Shown: positions 45,241-55,110 of the stretch, piece by piece | Position numbering within the stretch: the stretch's first letter is position 1 | Layout: each line of letters starts with the position of its first letter | Assembly: GCF_001681715.1 (NCBI RefSeq) | Contig: NZ_LNWY01000008.1 | Coordinates: 1 to 64,000 of the forward strand | Direction: 5' to 3' | Length of the DNA stretch: 64,000 bases | DNA from: Tritonibacter mobilis | GTDB taxonomy: Bacteria > Pseudomonadota > Alphaproteobacteria > Rhodobacterales > Rhodobacteraceae | Position numbers and translations under genes: made by a program | The notes under the pieces: model-generated | Database searches by the model: none | What the model was told of the DNA's origin: nothing | What the model saw: the letters and a program-made list of their open reading frames with translations, nothing else

Positions 45241-48200
45241 TTAGCCGTTGCCGCCCAGAAGGGCCGCGTTACCACCGGCGGCGGTGGTATCGACGCAGAC
45301 GTGACGTTCCGCGAGGACGCGTGCGCGGTCCGGGGCTCCGGGGATGAGCGGGACAATCGGTCCGTCACGTTTGGCGAGGCTTTGTTCGATTTCGCGACCG
45401 GTGGCCTCATCGCCCCACCACAACACGCCGGAGATCCCGTCGAGATGCTGGAGACGATGCAGATCTACCATTCCGTTGGCCTTAATCGCGGTTCCACCGA
45501 GATCCGTGACCATTTTGGCCTGTTCGGTAACGGCATCCTTGCCGGGGCCCATGCACAACAGAGGCGCCCGCGCCGAAACCGTCAGACGGTTCGATTCACC
45601 TGTAGGGCCGGGCAGGGAGGTGGTTTCCGGGCGTCCGGGCTGGCCGCTCTCGCCGGGGATTTCGCCCATGGTCTGATCCCAAACAGCAGTGCTCTGGCGG
45701 CGATCCGGGGCGCAGAACCGGGCCAGATAGTTGGGGCCACCCGCCTTGGGTCCGGTGCCGGAAAGGCCCTCGCCGCCAAAGGGTTGGCTGCCAACGATTG
45801 CGCCGATCTGGTTGCGGTTCACATAGATGTTGCCCGCGTGGATACGGTCACACACGTGCTGCACGCGGTCATCAATCCGGGTTTGCAGACCAAAGGTCAG
45901 CCCATAACCAGTGACGTTGATGGCATCGATCACGTCATCAAGTTCGCGCGACTTGAAGGTTGCCACATGTAGTACCGGACCAAAGATCTCTTCTTTGAGA
46001 TCACTGATCCCGCCGATCGAGATCATCGTCGGGCCAACAAATGTCCCTCCCTGCGGGGCCTGCATTTCCTTGAGCACGCGGCCTTCAGTGCGGGCCTGGT
46101 CAATGTGGGCGAGGATTTTTGCGCGCGAACCTTCGTCGATAACCGGGCCACTGTCGGTGGACAGATGCCATGGATCGTCAAGATCCAGCACTTCCATTGC
46201 GCCCTTGAGCATGGTCAGCACATCTTCGGCGACGTCCTCTTGCAGGTAGAGGCAACGCAGCGCCGAGCAGCGCTGGCCCGCAGACTGAAACGCGCTCTCG
46301 ACCACGGCTTGCACGGCCTGTTCCGGCAGTGCGGTAGAGTCCACGATCATCGCGTTCAGACCACCGGTTTCGGCGATCAGGGGCGTGCCGGGCGCGCAAT
46401 GCTCAGCCATGGCCGAACGGATGCGCATGGCCGTCGCGGTAGAGCCGGTGAAGGCCACACCACCTACACGCGCATCACCGGTGATCGCCGCACCAACCTT
46501 GGAGCCACGACCGGGCAGGAACTGCAGCACTTCGCGCGGAACACCTGCCTCGTGCATCAGCTCAACCGCTCGGAAGGCCACCAACGGAGTTTGATCGGCA
46601 GGTTTGGCCAGCACAGCGTTGCCTGCAGCGAGCGCCGCCGACACCTGTCCGGTGAAGATCGCCAGTGGGAAGTTCCACGGCGAAATGCAGGTAAAGATCC
46701 CTGCAGGTGCAGCATTGGGGATGCGGGAAGCGTAATAGCGAAGGAAATCCACCGCCTCGCGCAGTTCCGCCACAGCGTCCATCTGGGTTTTGCCTGCTTC
46801 ACGGGCCAGAAGCGCGAACAACTCGCCAAAATTGGCTTCATAGAGGTCGGCCGCTTTGTTGAGCGCCGCCGCGCGCACCTTTGCTGGAGCGTCCCAAATA
46901 TTGGCGGAGGCAAGGGCAAGTTCCACATCCTCGGCGCTGGATTGGGCGACGGAACCGATTTCGCTGAGATCGCTGGGGTTAGTGACCGCAACGCGGGTTT
47001 CAGGCGTTGCCTCGCCCGCGATCAGTGGCACCGCGTCCCATGTGGCATCGCGGAAAGGGGCGCGGGCTTGTTCGATCGCGGCCAAAGTTGGCGCGTGACG
47101 CAGATCGAACCCTTTGGAGTTGGTCCGTTCCGGCTGGAACAGGTTCGGGCCGGTGGGAATATCCGTCGACAGGTCGTCCACCTGCAGGAAAGGATCCGCT
47201 GCAACCTCGCTTGGCGGCACGTCTTCGTCCACGATCTGGTTCACGAAGGAGGAGTTGGCGCCGTTTTCCAGAAGACGCCGCACCAAATAGGCGAGCAGAT
47301 CGCGGTGCGCCCCAACCGGCGCGTAGATGCGGCAGCGGGTTTTGTTCTTGTCCATCACCATCTGGTGCAGGGTCTCACCCATGCCGTGCAGGCGCTGGAA
47401 CTCATAGGCCTGACCGTCCTCGGCCATGTGCAAAATGGCGCTGACGGTGTGAGCATTGTGGGTGGCAAACTGCGGGTAGATCCGATCTGTGCGCGACAGG
47501 AGTTTGCGCGCATTGGCGATATAGGACACATCCGTGAGCGCCTTGGAGGTGAAGACCGGAAAGCCGTCCATCCCCTCAACCTGAGCGCGTTTGATCTCGG
47601 TGTCCCAATAGGCCCCTTTCACCAGACGCACCATGAAGCGGCGGTCGTATTTTTCCGCCATCTCGTAGAGCGCATCAATCGCCAGCCCGGTGCGTGGACC
47701 ATAGGCTTGAACGACAACACCAAAGCCGTCCCAGCCCTTGAGTGCTGGATCAGAGATCACCTCCTCGATCACTTCGAGCGAGATCGACAGGCGGTCGGCC
47801 TCCTCGGCGTCGATGTTGAGACCCATTTTTGCAGCCTTGGCCAACAGCGCCAGTGCCTTCAGGCGCGGCACCAGTTGTTGCTTGACCGAGGCTTCTTTGG
47901 CGATCTCGTAGCGCGGGTGCAGCGCCGAAAGCTTGACTGAGATGCCGGGGTTTTCGCGGATGTCGCTGCTTGTGCAAGCACTGGCAATAGCTGAGATCGC
48001 GCGGGAGTAGGCAAGGTGATAGCGCGATGCATCGGCTTCGGTCCGCGCAGCCTCGCCCAGCATGTCATAAGAATAGGTATAGCCTTTGGCTTCCATCCCG
48101 GAAGCGCGCTTCATCGCGCTCTCGATGGTCTCGCCCAATACGAACTGGCGTCCCATCTCCTTCATCGCGCGACCAACGGCGGTGCGGATGACCGGCTCAC

Positions 48201-48648
48201 CCAGACGTTTGATCGCGCCGCGCAGGGCACCGACGGGGCTTTTTTCCTCGTCCAGTACTTTGCCGGTCAGCATGAGCGCCCAAGTGGAGGCATTGACCAG
48301 CGAAGAGGTCGATTTTCCCATATGTTTGCCCCAGTCCGAGGGGGCGATTTTATCCTCGATAAGTGCGTCAATGGTATCCGCATCCGGTACCCGCAGCAGC
48401 GCCTCGGCCAGACACATCAGTGCCACGCCTTCGTCGGTCGACAGGCCATATTCAGCGAGGAAGACCTCCATCAAGCCGGGCGAGGAATGGCCGCGAATGT
48501 CCGTCACCAATTGGGTGGCGGAGGCGCAGATGGCAGAGCGATCCGCCTCGGAAAGAGCAGCCTGTGCCACCAGCGCGTCGCGCATGTTGGCCTGGTCCAC
48601 ATAGGTTCCGGCATCAATCCGGTCGCGCAAGCGCATATCACGAGTCAT
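45241..48648 (-). CDS. putA: Bifunctional proline dehydrogenase / glutamate semialdehyde dehydrogenase
   Basis: Oxidises proline to glutamate in two steps. The 1135 residues comprise an N-terminal arch/PRODH domain without a ribbon-helix-helix DNA-binding segment. A FAD-binding barrel follows (for example [20 protein letters not shown] and [19 protein letters not shown]), then an ALDH domain with [15 protein letters not shown] and the catalytic Cys794 in [11 protein letters not shown]. The C-terminus continues with a short domain. The absent RHH fits control by the divergent PutR. The ATG at 48648 has AAGGGGA upstream. Confidence 0.95.
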   Translation of the reverse strand: MTRDMRLRDRIDAGTYVDQANMRDALVAQAALSEADRSAICASATQLVTDIRGHSSPGLMEVFLAEYGLSTDEGVALMCLAEALLRVPDADTIDALIEDKIAPSDWGKHMGKSTSSLVNASTWALMLTGKVLDEEKSPVGALRGAIKRLGEPVIRTAVGRAMKEMGRQFVLGETIESAMKRASGMEAKGYTYSYDMLGEAARTEADASRYHLAYSRAISAIASACTSSDIRENPGISVKLSALHPRYEIAKEASVKQQLVPRLKALALLAKAAKMGLNIDAEEADRLSISLEVIEEVISDPALKGWDGFGVVVQAYGPRTGLAIDALYEMAEKYDRRFMVRLVKGAYWDTEIKRAQVEGMDGFPVFTSKALTDVSYIANARKLLSRTDRIYPQFATHNAHTVSAILHMAEDGQAYEFQRLHGMGETLHQMVMDKNKTRCRIYAPVGAHRDLLAYLVRRLLENGANSSFVNQIVDEDVPPSEVAADPFLQVDDLSTDIPTGPNLFQPERTNSKGFDLRHAPTLAAIEQARAPFRDATWDAVPLIAGEATPETRVAVTNPSDLSEIGSVAQSSAEDVELALASANIWDAPAKVRAAALNKAADLYEANFGELFALLAREAGKTQMDAVAELREAVDFLRYYASRIPNAAPAGIFTCISPWNFPLAIFTGQVSAALAAGNAVLAKPADQTPLVAFRAVELMHEAGVPREVLQFLPGRGSKVGAAITGDARVGGVAFTGSTATAMRIRSAMAEHCAPGTPLIAETGGLNAMIVDSTALPEQAVQAVVESAFQSAGQRCSALRCLYLQEDVAEDVLTMLKGAMEVLDLDDPWHLSTDSGPVIDEGSRAKILAHIDQARTEGRVLKEMQAPQGGTFVGPTMISIGGISDLKEEIFGPVLHVATFKSRELDDVIDAINVTGYGLTFGLQTRIDDRVQHVCDRIHAGNIYVNRNQIGAIVGSQPFGGEGLSGTGPKAGGPNYLARFCAPDRRQSTAVWDQTMGEIPGESGQPGRPETTSLPGPTGESNRLTVSARAPLLCMGPGKDAVTEQAKMVTDLGGTAIKANGMVDLHRLQHLDGISGVLWWGDEATGREIEQSLAKRDGPIVPLIPGAPDRARVLAERHVCVDTTAAGGNAALLGGNG

Positions 48649-48700
48649 TTCTGTTCCCCTTGGTCAGAGATTTTTCCCCTTTTATCCTGTCCTCACTGGT

Positions 48701-48737
48701 CATTTGTCCTGATTGTTGCGATAGTACAGGACAAATG
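48701..48737. promoter_or_regulatory. Palindromic operator candidate between putA and putR
   Basis: Eleven-base perfect arms CATTTGTCCTG (48701-48711) and CAGGACAAATG (48727-48737) are separated by 15 bases in the divergent intergenic region. This is a plausible PutR (Lrp-type) binding site. A further ATCCTGTCCTC-like half-site lies just before it. Confidence 0.6.
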
Positions 48738-48760
48738 CGTTTATTTGCGGAGGGTTTTTG

Positions 48761-49237
48761 ATGCAATCGCGCTTTCCCGGATTGGACCGGTTCGATCAGG
48801 CGATTCTGCGCGAGTTGAGCCACAATGGCCGCAGTTCCGTATCTGACTTGGCCCGCGCTATCGGCCTGTCGAAATCGCCCACGCAGGCACGGTTGAAGCG
48901 GCTGGAGACGGAAGGGATCATTCAGGGCTACCGCGCCATGATTGATCCGATCCGGCTGGGGCTTGATCACGTGGCGTTCGTTGAGGTGAAACTCACCGAC
49001 ACGCGCGAGGCGGCGCTGGCGTCGTTCAACGCTGCGGTGGTGCAAGTGGCCGAAATCGAAGAGGTTCATATGCTGGCCTCACATTTTGACTATCTGCTGA
49101 AAGTTCGCTGCCGATCCATGTCAGATTTCCGCGCAGTTCTGGGTGAGAAGATCTCCTCCCTGCCGCATGTTTCTTCCACTTCGACCTACATGTCGATGCA
49201 AGCGGTAAAGGACGACGCGGGCCTCGGACCGATCTGA
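48761..49237 (+). CDS. putR: Lrp/AsnC regulator of proline use
   Basis: A 158-residue Lrp/AsnC protein. The HTH reads LRELSHNGRSSVSDLARAIG and SKSPTQARLKRLETEGIIQGY, and a RAM-type effector domain follows (VEVKLTDTREAALASF, then VAEIEEVHMLASHFDYLLKVR). Divergent placement to putA and the palindrome between them make PutR likely; PutR activates putA in response to proline in related bacteria. The start is ATG 48761, preceded by GGAGGG. Confidence 0.9.
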   Translation: MQSRFPGLDRFDQAILRELSHNGRSSVSDLARAIGLSKSPTQARLKRLETEGIIQGYRAMIDPIRLGLDHVAFVEVKLTDTREAALASFNAAVVQVAEIEEVHMLASHFDYLLKVRCRSMSDFRAVLGEKISSLPHVSSTSTYMSMQAVKDDAGLGPI

Positions 49238-49285
49238 CGCGCAAATGTGACTTGCCTGCGGTCGCATGAGCACCACCTATATAAC

Positions 49286-49855
49286 ATGTTTATGCGTGTC
49301 GTGTTGCCCACTGTTTTTACTTTTGCCCTATCCAGTACGGCCTTCGCGCAGGGATGCCCGGAAGCACCGGACCACTCCGCATCGATTGCAGCACTATTGG
49401 CAGACGTTCAGGCGGCGGAGAGTGAAGCTGAGGCACAGCGCCTCGGCAATCAGCTTTGGGAGTTTTGGGCGGATGCGCCCGACGCCCGCGCGCAAGAAAT
49501 TCTGGATCGCGGAATGACACGTCGCTCCGCCTATGACTTTCTGGGGGCGTTATCGGATTTTGATCGGCTGATCGATTATTGCCCGGAATATGCCGAGGGC
49601 TATAACCAACGTGCTTTTGTGCATTATCTGCGCCGCGATTTTGCCGCCGCGCTACGCGATCTGAACCGCGCCTTGGAGTTGTCTCCACAGCATGTCGCTG
49701 CCCTAAGTGGCCGGGCATTATCGCTTCTGGGGTTGTCGCGCCTTGATGAGGCAAGAGCGACCCTCCAAGAGGCGCTTAACCTCAACCCGTGGCTGCCAGA
49801 GCGGTATCTTCTCGACCCAGGCGGGCCGTTGGCAGATGATGCGGTCGAACTCTAG
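49286..49855 (+). CDS. Exported tetratricopeptide-repeat protein
   Basis: A protein of about 190 residues with a signal peptide (VVLPTVFTFALSSTAFA before QGCPE) and two or three TPR units, for example SAYDFLGALSDFDRLIDYCP and EYAEGYNQRAFVHYLRRDFAAALRDLNRAL. The tail LDPGGPLADDAVEL is acidic. Such periplasmic TPR proteins are usually scaffold or partner proteins; the partner is unknown. The start could be 49286 or 49292; neither has a clear ribosome site. Confidence 0.82.
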   Translation: MFMRVVLPTVFTFALSSTAFAQGCPEAPDHSASIAALLADVQAAESEAEAQRLGNQLWEFWADAPDARAQEILDRGMTRRSAYDFLGALSDFDRLIDYCPEYAEGYNQRAFVHYLRRDFAAALRDLNRALELSPQHVAALSGRALSLLGLSRLDEARATLQEALNLNPWLPERYLLDPGGPLADDAVEL

Positions 49856-50175
49856 GCTCAGGTATCCATTGATTTGCGTATGGAGGCGGGCAGGGGTCTG
49901 TACACGCTTGATCTCTTCTGGTTGAGCGACGCCTAGATGGCGTGCCTGCGTATTAGGCAAAAGACTGTGCTTCGCGCCTAAAAGCACCCTGATATCTTCC
50001 AATCCGTCATCGCATTCGTCATCTACGTGGTATCACCCCTGATCCCATCTGGCCGATCATACTGTGCCCTTTGAGGGGTGAAACCACTGGAGGTGACGTC
50101 GTATTTGCATTCGCTGATCGAATTGTGTCATCTCGCCGAGAAGTCCATAGTCCCATCAGGCAAGAAAGCGGGATC
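49856..50175. other. Non-coding interval before the AI-2E gene
   Basis: I see no supported gene or strong hairpin in these 320 bases. They hold the promoter side of the permease gene. An in-frame extension of that gene covers the second half (50071-50175), but it reads as unconserved sequence. Confidence 0.5.
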
Positions 50176-51315
50176 ATGTCGAAAGATAGCAACAAGATGT
50201 CAGGGTTTTTGGATGAAGTCGAAAGCCATGCTCGGCTGCGTACGGTTGCGCTGATCATTATCGCGTTTGCTGTGGTCTTGTTCTTGCTGGTTCAGGCACG
50301 TTTTCTTCTTATTTCATTGGCTGTTGCGATTATCTTATTTTCGCTCACCTCAGATGTGATCCGCCTGATCGCACGTCAGCGCATTGGGCGACTAGGTGTG
50401 CCAAACTGGCTTGCATCGGTTGCGGCGTTATTGCTCATTTCCACCGCATTGCTGTTGTTGTCGTCGATCCTTTTGGCGCAACTTAATACAGTGCTGAGTA
50501 CGACGCTGTCTTATGCGGAACGCGCGCCATCTGCGGTGGCCTCTCTTTTTGCATGGATGGGTGAAGACGTGGAACGGGCTGTGCTCAACTCGTTGAACAG
50601 TGTCGAATTGTCGAGCTATGTACGCACCGTTGCCGGGCAAGCTGGCAACCTGATGCAGGGCACAGTTCTGGTTATTCTATTTGTTGGTTTTTTGTTTGCG
50701 GAGCGCATTTGGTTTAGCACCAAAATGTCGAATTTCTTCGGTGATGAGGCTCAGGCCGAACGTGCGAACAAGATCATTACCTCGATCATTCACCGCGTGA
50801 ACTACTACCTACTCGTCAAAACCGCCGTGAGTGTGATCACTGGCGTAATGGTGTATGCAGTCGCGTCATTCTTTGGCATCGAATTGGCACTGTCTCTGGG
50901 CATCTTGACCTTCATACTGAATTACATCCCCAACATTGGCTCCATTGTTGCGACGGGGATGGTGGCGTTGGTTGGGTTCGTTGAAACCGGAGAACCCACC
51001 TCGACCGCCTTGCTGTTCTTGATCACGGGGCTGATTCAGTTTGTGAATGGCAATGTGATCGACCCTTTGCTAATGGGCCGCGCGCTGCGTTTGTCTTCTT
51101 TTGGGATCATCTTGAGCCTTGCATTCTGGGGAGCCGTCTGGGGCGTACCTGGCATGTTTCTGTCGGTTCCGATCATGGTCATGATGCTGGTAATCTGCAG
51201 CCATGTACCCGGGTTGCGAAAGGTTGCAGTCTTGCTCTCTCGGGAAGGCCTTCCAGAAGATGAGCGCGAACTCGATCGCTTTAACGATGAAATCGAGGAC
51301 CGGAAGGCACTTTGA
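50176..51315 (+). CDS. AI-2E family transporter
   Basis: A 379-residue inner-membrane protein of the AI-2E/PerM family. Segments include VALIIIAFAVVLFLLVQARFLLISLAVAI and the family signature VNYYLLVKTAVSVITGVMVY, GILTFILNYIPNIGSIVAT, then NGNVIDPLLMGRALRLS. Members move small molecules or ions (some Na+/H+, some AI-2), and the substrate is not predictable. The ATG at 50176 gives the normal length. Confidence 0.88.
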   Translation: MSKDSNKMSGFLDEVESHARLRTVALIIIAFAVVLFLLVQARFLLISLAVAIILFSLTSDVIRLIARQRIGRLGVPNWLASVAALLLISTALLLLSSILLAQLNTVLSTTLSYAERAPSAVASLFAWMGEDVERAVLNSLNSVELSSYVRTVAGQAGNLMQGTVLVILFVGFLFAERIWFSTKMSNFFGDEAQAERANKIITSIIHRVNYYLLVKTAVSVITGVMVYAVASFFGIELALSLGILTFILNYIPNIGSIVATGMVALVGFVETGEPTSTALLFLITGLIQFVNGNVIDPLLMGRALRLSSFGIILSLAFWGAVWGVPGMFLSVPIMVMMLVICSHVPGLRKVAVLLSREGLPEDERELDRFNDEIEDRKAL

Positions 51316-51362
51316 ATTTGCGCCTCGGCGCGAGTAGCGCAGTTCCCCCCCCACAAGAATGC

Positions 51363-52688
51363 TCATCGCTGAGTTGCAGCTGCGAACGCGGCCTCAATGG
51401 CATCCAAGAAAAGTTGTGCTTCGGTCTGCTGCAAGGCAAGTGGCGGGCGGATTTTGAGAATATTAGCTCCCGGGCCTGTCGCGCTTATGAGAACACCGTT
51501 TTCGCGCAAGTGATTGACTACAAAATGCGCAAGCGTTGCATCAGGTCTATGCGTCTCGTGCGAGGTGATGCATTCGACCGCGAGAAACAATCCAGCGCCT
51601 CGAACATGACCGATCTTCGGGTATCGGGTCGCGATATGCTGCAAACCCGCCTTGAGGAATGCGCCTACTTTAGCGGCGTTGGCTTGCAAACCTTCCTCCG
51701 CGATCACATCAAGCACTGCCATTCCCGCGGCTGCAGCGACAGGGTTTCCGCCAAAGGTGTTGAAATAACGCGCTTTCTCTCCAAACTCCTGAACGAGTTC
51801 GGGCCGCATCGCAGCTCCCGAAAGTGGGAAACCATTGCCCATAGGTTTGCCCATAGTGACCATGTCGGGCACGACCCCATGGCGTTGAAATCCCCAGAAC
51901 GTATCTCCTGTACGGGCAAAGCCGGGCTGCACTTCGTCGGCGATAAAAAGCCCGCCCTCGGCGCGAATCAGATCGACTGCCGGTTGCAGAAAACCCGCCG
52001 GATCAGGGTGCAAACCGTCGCTAGAAAAGATCGTGTCGACAATGAATGCGGCAGGCTCAATCCCATCGGCACGCATCTGCGCAATCGCGTGTGCCAGATC
52101 GGTTGCGAGTTTGGGACCTTGTTCGGCTGCAGGGATACGTAACGTATCCGGGGCATCAATCAGGCGGATGCGGGAACTGCGTGGGGTGAATTCCCCTAAC
52201 GAGGGGGAAAGTTCGGCAACCGCTTCGGTCAGCCCGTGATAGGCAAGACGGGTAACGATCACGCCCTGCCGCCGGGTATAACTTCGTGCAATACGCAGGG
52301 CGATATCGTTTGCCTCAGACCCGGTGCAGGTGAACATGACATGCCCAAGTGGGTCAGGCATTGTTGCCAATAGACGCTCAGCATAGTTCACAACGCCTTC
52401 ATGCAGATAACGGGTGTGGGTGTTCAAGGTGCTGAGCTGGTTGGAAATTGCCTCCACCACATGGGGATGGCAATGACCGACAGATGCGACGTTGTTATAC
52501 GCATCCAGATATCGGCGTCCGTCCTTGTCCCAAAGCCAGACCCCTTCACTGCGCTGGATATGCAGCGGCTGATCGTAAAAGAGCCGGTAAGCTGGACCAA
52601 GCGCCTTGGTCCGGCGGTCGATCAGGGCCTTGTCGGTTGCGTCGAGCGCGCTCGCCCGAGCACTGTCATAGGCGTTTATCATGGTCAT
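51363..52688 (-). CDS. Class III PLP enzyme of the AGXT2L/phospho-lyase type
   Basis: A 441-residue class III aminotransferase-fold protein. Its N-terminal motif [19 protein letters not shown] and the [19 protein letters not shown] stretch resemble AGXT2L1/AGXT2L2, which are phospho-lyases acting on O-phosphoethanolamine and 5-phosphohydroxylysine. PLP-binding motifs are [32 protein letters not shown] and Lys281 in [13 protein letters not shown]. The preceding kinase gene supports a kinase/phospho-lyase pair, but a true aminotransferase remains possible. It is the last gene of the catabolic operon. Confidence 0.85.
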   Translation of the reverse strand: MTMINAYDSARASALDATDKALIDRRTKALGPAYRLFYDQPLHIQRSEGVWLWDKDGRRYLDAYNNVASVGHCHPHVVEAISNQLSTLNTHTRYLHEGVVNYAERLLATMPDPLGHVMFTCTGSEANDIALRIARSYTRRQGVIVTRLAYHGLTEAVAELSPSLGEFTPRSSRIRLIDAPDTLRIPAAEQGPKLATDLAHAIAQMRADGIEPAAFIVDTIFSSDGLHPDPAGFLQPAVDLIRAEGGLFIADEVQPGFARTGDTFWGFQRHGVVPDMVTMGKPMGNGFPLSGAAMRPELVQEFGEKARYFNTFGGNPVAAAAGMAVLDVIAEEGLQANAAKVGAFLKAGLQHIATRYPKIGHVRGAGLFLAVECITSHETHRPDATLAHFVVNHLRENGVLISATGPGANILKIRPPLALQQTEAQLFLDAIEAAFAAATQR

Positions 52689-52696
52689 GGGTCACT

Positions 52697-53806
52697 CTAT
52701 ATTGCCGCCGCGCGTTTCAGGGCGTTGATCACGGTTGCGTCACCAATTTGGTCAAGCGTGGCAAGCCCACGCTGCGCGGCGTCAGCATTGCGTAGAATGT
52801 ACGGCGCATTAGCTGGATACCGGCGCGCGCGCGACGCACCGATAGCAAGCGTTGTGGTATGGCGCAGGCGAATGAGGCTTGGCAAAAGTGCGATTTCATC
52901 AGGCTCTAGCTGGAGGCAGTTCGTATAGCCTGCCACCATCTCGCAGATCGCACGCAGCGGATCGGTTCCACTTCCGATCTGATAGGAGCAGGCCACGGCA
53001 AGATCGCATGCAATCGGCGTGTGCACCATATCCCCAAAATCAATCAGCCCAACGGGGTAGGTGGCATGGGGAGCATCGACCAAAATATTGTGCGGATTAA
53101 AATCATTATGCACGATCTGCGCTCTGAGACGCGGCAGCAATGGCGCGATTTCAGCCTCAAAGTGATCAAGCGTGCGCTCCAATTGAGCGCGCAGGTTGAT
53201 GTCCTGCATATCCGTCAAAAGTGGACGTAAATGGTGCGCCCGTTTGATGTCCCATTGCAGGAAATGATTTCCGCCGGCGTGAAAAAAGCTACGCAAACCA
53301 CGAGTTACGCGCGCATGGAAGTTTCCCAATGCAGGGTAAAGGTTGGGGCCGGGCGTTGCATGACTGAGGGTCGTTCCTTCCAGATAAGACATCAGCCGCA
53401 CAACGTGGCTTTGACCGTCAGATGCCGTGACAATCTCCGCAGCTTTGCCGTTCAGGCTGGCGCAGATCCGTTGTACGGGCAGGGTGGGATCGGTTGCGGC
53501 AAGATGCATCAGCGCCGCAGTCTGCATATCTGTTACCGTGCGCGCTTCGGCAGCATTGGTGATCTTCAGGAGCGCCCGTTCGCCTGTTGGCAGGGTAATC
53601 AGGAAGTTGGCGTCTTTTTCCGCCGATAACGGTTTGATCGCGCCTGACAGGCCATAACACCGCAAGGCGGTTTCTGCTGCAAGCGCGCAATCAAAAGCGG
53701 GGGGATCCTGCGCCAGCAAATCCGTTTTAGGGCTGGCCTCTTCGAGCAGCACTCCGCTCAGAAAAGGGGGGAGACCGTTTCGTGGGATTAACCCCGCATC
53801 GCTCAT
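52697..53806 (-). CDS. APH-family kinase, hydroxylysine-kinase-like
   Basis: A 369-residue aminoglycoside-phosphotransferase-fold kinase. The catalytic loop IVHNDFNPHNILVD (His233, Asp235, Asn240) and the metal motif GLIDFGDMVHTPIACDLA match the hydroxylysine kinase/HYKK branch as I recall it, where FGDM is typical. It should phosphorylate a hydroxyl group on an amine or amino acid. Its stop lies 8 bases before the phospho-lyase-like gene, and it overlaps the upstream deacylase gene by 4 bases. Confidence 0.82.
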   Translation of the reverse strand: MSDAGLIPRNGLPPFLSGVLLEEASPKTDLLAQDPPAFDCALAAETALRCYGLSGAIKPLSAEKDANFLITLPTGERALLKITNAAEARTVTDMQTAALMHLAATDPTLPVQRICASLNGKAAEIVTASDGQSHVVRLMSYLEGTTLSHATPGPNLYPALGNFHARVTRGLRSFFHAGGNHFLQWDIKRAHHLRPLLTDMQDINLRAQLERTLDHFEAEIAPLLPRLRAQIVHNDFNPHNILVDAPHATYPVGLIDFGDMVHTPIACDLAVACSYQIGSGTDPLRAICEMVAGYTNCLQLEPDEIALLPSLIRLRHTTTLAIGASRARRYPANAPYILRNADAAQRGLATLDQIGDATVINALKRAAAI

Positions 53807-55092
53807 GGGGTGATGTCCTCAGTCCCACACCATTCGGCGATAAACAGTGCCATGGCTTGGGTGATTTTCTTGATCGAACTGAGGCTGACGGATTCATTTA
53901 TCCCGTGAATATTGCGCGACTTCGGTCCGTAGCAGAGCGCCGGGATCTTGTTATAGAGCGCATATACCCGCGTATCGAGATAACCGGCTGTCATAAAGGA
54001 TTGAAGCGGTGCGCCGATGGCGCTCTCGTGGGCGCGTTCCAACACCGCTTCGGCCTCGCTGCCCAGCTCCAGCACGTAGCCTTCGGCATGAAAGCCGTTA
54101 AAGACGATCTTTGGCGGATTGTTGGACAAGAAACCATCGGTCTGGGCGAAGGCTTTGACCCGTTCGGTGATTTCGCGTGCGGCGTCTTCTGCACTGCGGC
54201 CGGGGTAGATGGAAACACGGCAATCGATGTTGCACCACGACGGCACCGAAGAGGCCCAATCGCCACCTTCAATCTTGCCTATATTGAGGTTGATCGGATG
54301 TGCTTCCTCCTCGAAATGGGGATGGTTTCCTTTCTCGGCGTTCCAATCCTCCTCCATGGCGCGCAGGGCTGTGATGACGCGGGTGGCCGCATCAATCGCA
54401 TTTGCGCCTTCGCCCATTTCACGCACATGCACAGGGACGCCACGCACCTGCACCTGAAACCAGATGACGCCGGTATTGGCACGCACCAGCATTTCCTCTT
54501 CCGGCTCTGGGATCAGCACTGCATCAGCGGTGTAGCCCTGTAAAAAGGTCTGCAAAGCACCGTTGCCGGTGGATTCTTCCTCCACCACAGATTGTATGTA
54601 AACCGTTGCAGCCGGTTGCAGCCCGATCCGGCGCAGCGCATCCAGTGCAAAAATATTTGCCGCTGCCCCCGCCTTCATATCGCCCGCGCCCCGGCCATAC
54701 ATCCAGTCTCCTTCAATTCTGGCGGAGAAGGGCGGGTTATCCCACATATCGTGCAGCCCCTCCGGCACCACATCGAGATGAGATTGAAGGATCAATGAGC
54801 GACCAACCTCTTTGGCTGGACGGTGGATTCCCACCACGATTGGGGCGTCGGAGTGGTCGTCTGAGTATTTCGAACCGCCCGGATGCGCCTCGATTGCAGC
54901 ACGGTCCATCTTGAAACGGTCCATCGCATAGCCACGATTTTGTAAGGTGCGAAACAGAAGATCCTGGATTGCATGCTCGTGGCCGCGCAACGATGGGATT
55001 TGCACCAATTGTTGCGTATAGCTGATTTGGTCTGCGAACCCGTCGTCAACCGCCTGAAGGATGCGCGCTTTGAGGTCTGGATCGAGGGACAT
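53803..55092 (-). CDS. M20-family deacylase (ArgE/DapE-type)
   Basis: A 429-residue dinuclear zinc amidohydrolase. Metal ligands are visible in LILQSHLDVVPEG (His), GRGAGDMKAG (Asp), VVEEESTGNG (Glu-Glu) and LIPEPEEEM (Glu), with a C-terminal His in KSRNIHGINESV. The dimerisation domain with HVREMGEGANAIDAA is complete. It should remove an N-acyl group from an amino acid or related amine. It is the third gene of the operon (after the HDAC-like and ThDP genes) and overlaps the kinase gene by 4 bases. Confidence 0.85.
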   Translation of the reverse strand: MSLDPDLKARILQAVDDGFADQISYTQQLVQIPSLRGHEHAIQDLLFRTLQNRGYAMDRFKMDRAAIEAHPGGSKYSDDHSDAPIVVGIHRPAKEVGRSLILQSHLDVVPEGLHDMWDNPPFSARIEGDWMYGRGAGDMKAGAAANIFALDALRRIGLQPAATVYIQSVVEEESTGNGALQTFLQGYTADAVLIPEPEEEMLVRANTGVIWFQVQVRGVPVHVREMGEGANAIDAATRVITALRAMEEDWNAEKGNHPHFEEEAHPINLNIGKIEGGDWASSVPSWCNIDCRVSIYPGRSAEDAAREITERVKAFAQTDGFLSNNPPKIVFNGFHAEGYVLELGSEAEAVLERAHESAIGAPLQSFMTAGYLDTRVYALYNKIPALCYGPKSRNIHGINESVSLSSIKKITQAMALFIAEWCGTEDITP

Positions 55093-55110
55093 GTCGTTTC
55101 CTTTCAGGGA

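Noticed and set aside
46105-47940. 611-codon plus-strand open frame
   Set aside because: Lies wholly antisense to putA; the reading is Arg/Gly/His-rich and typical of the opposite strand of high-GC coding DNA.
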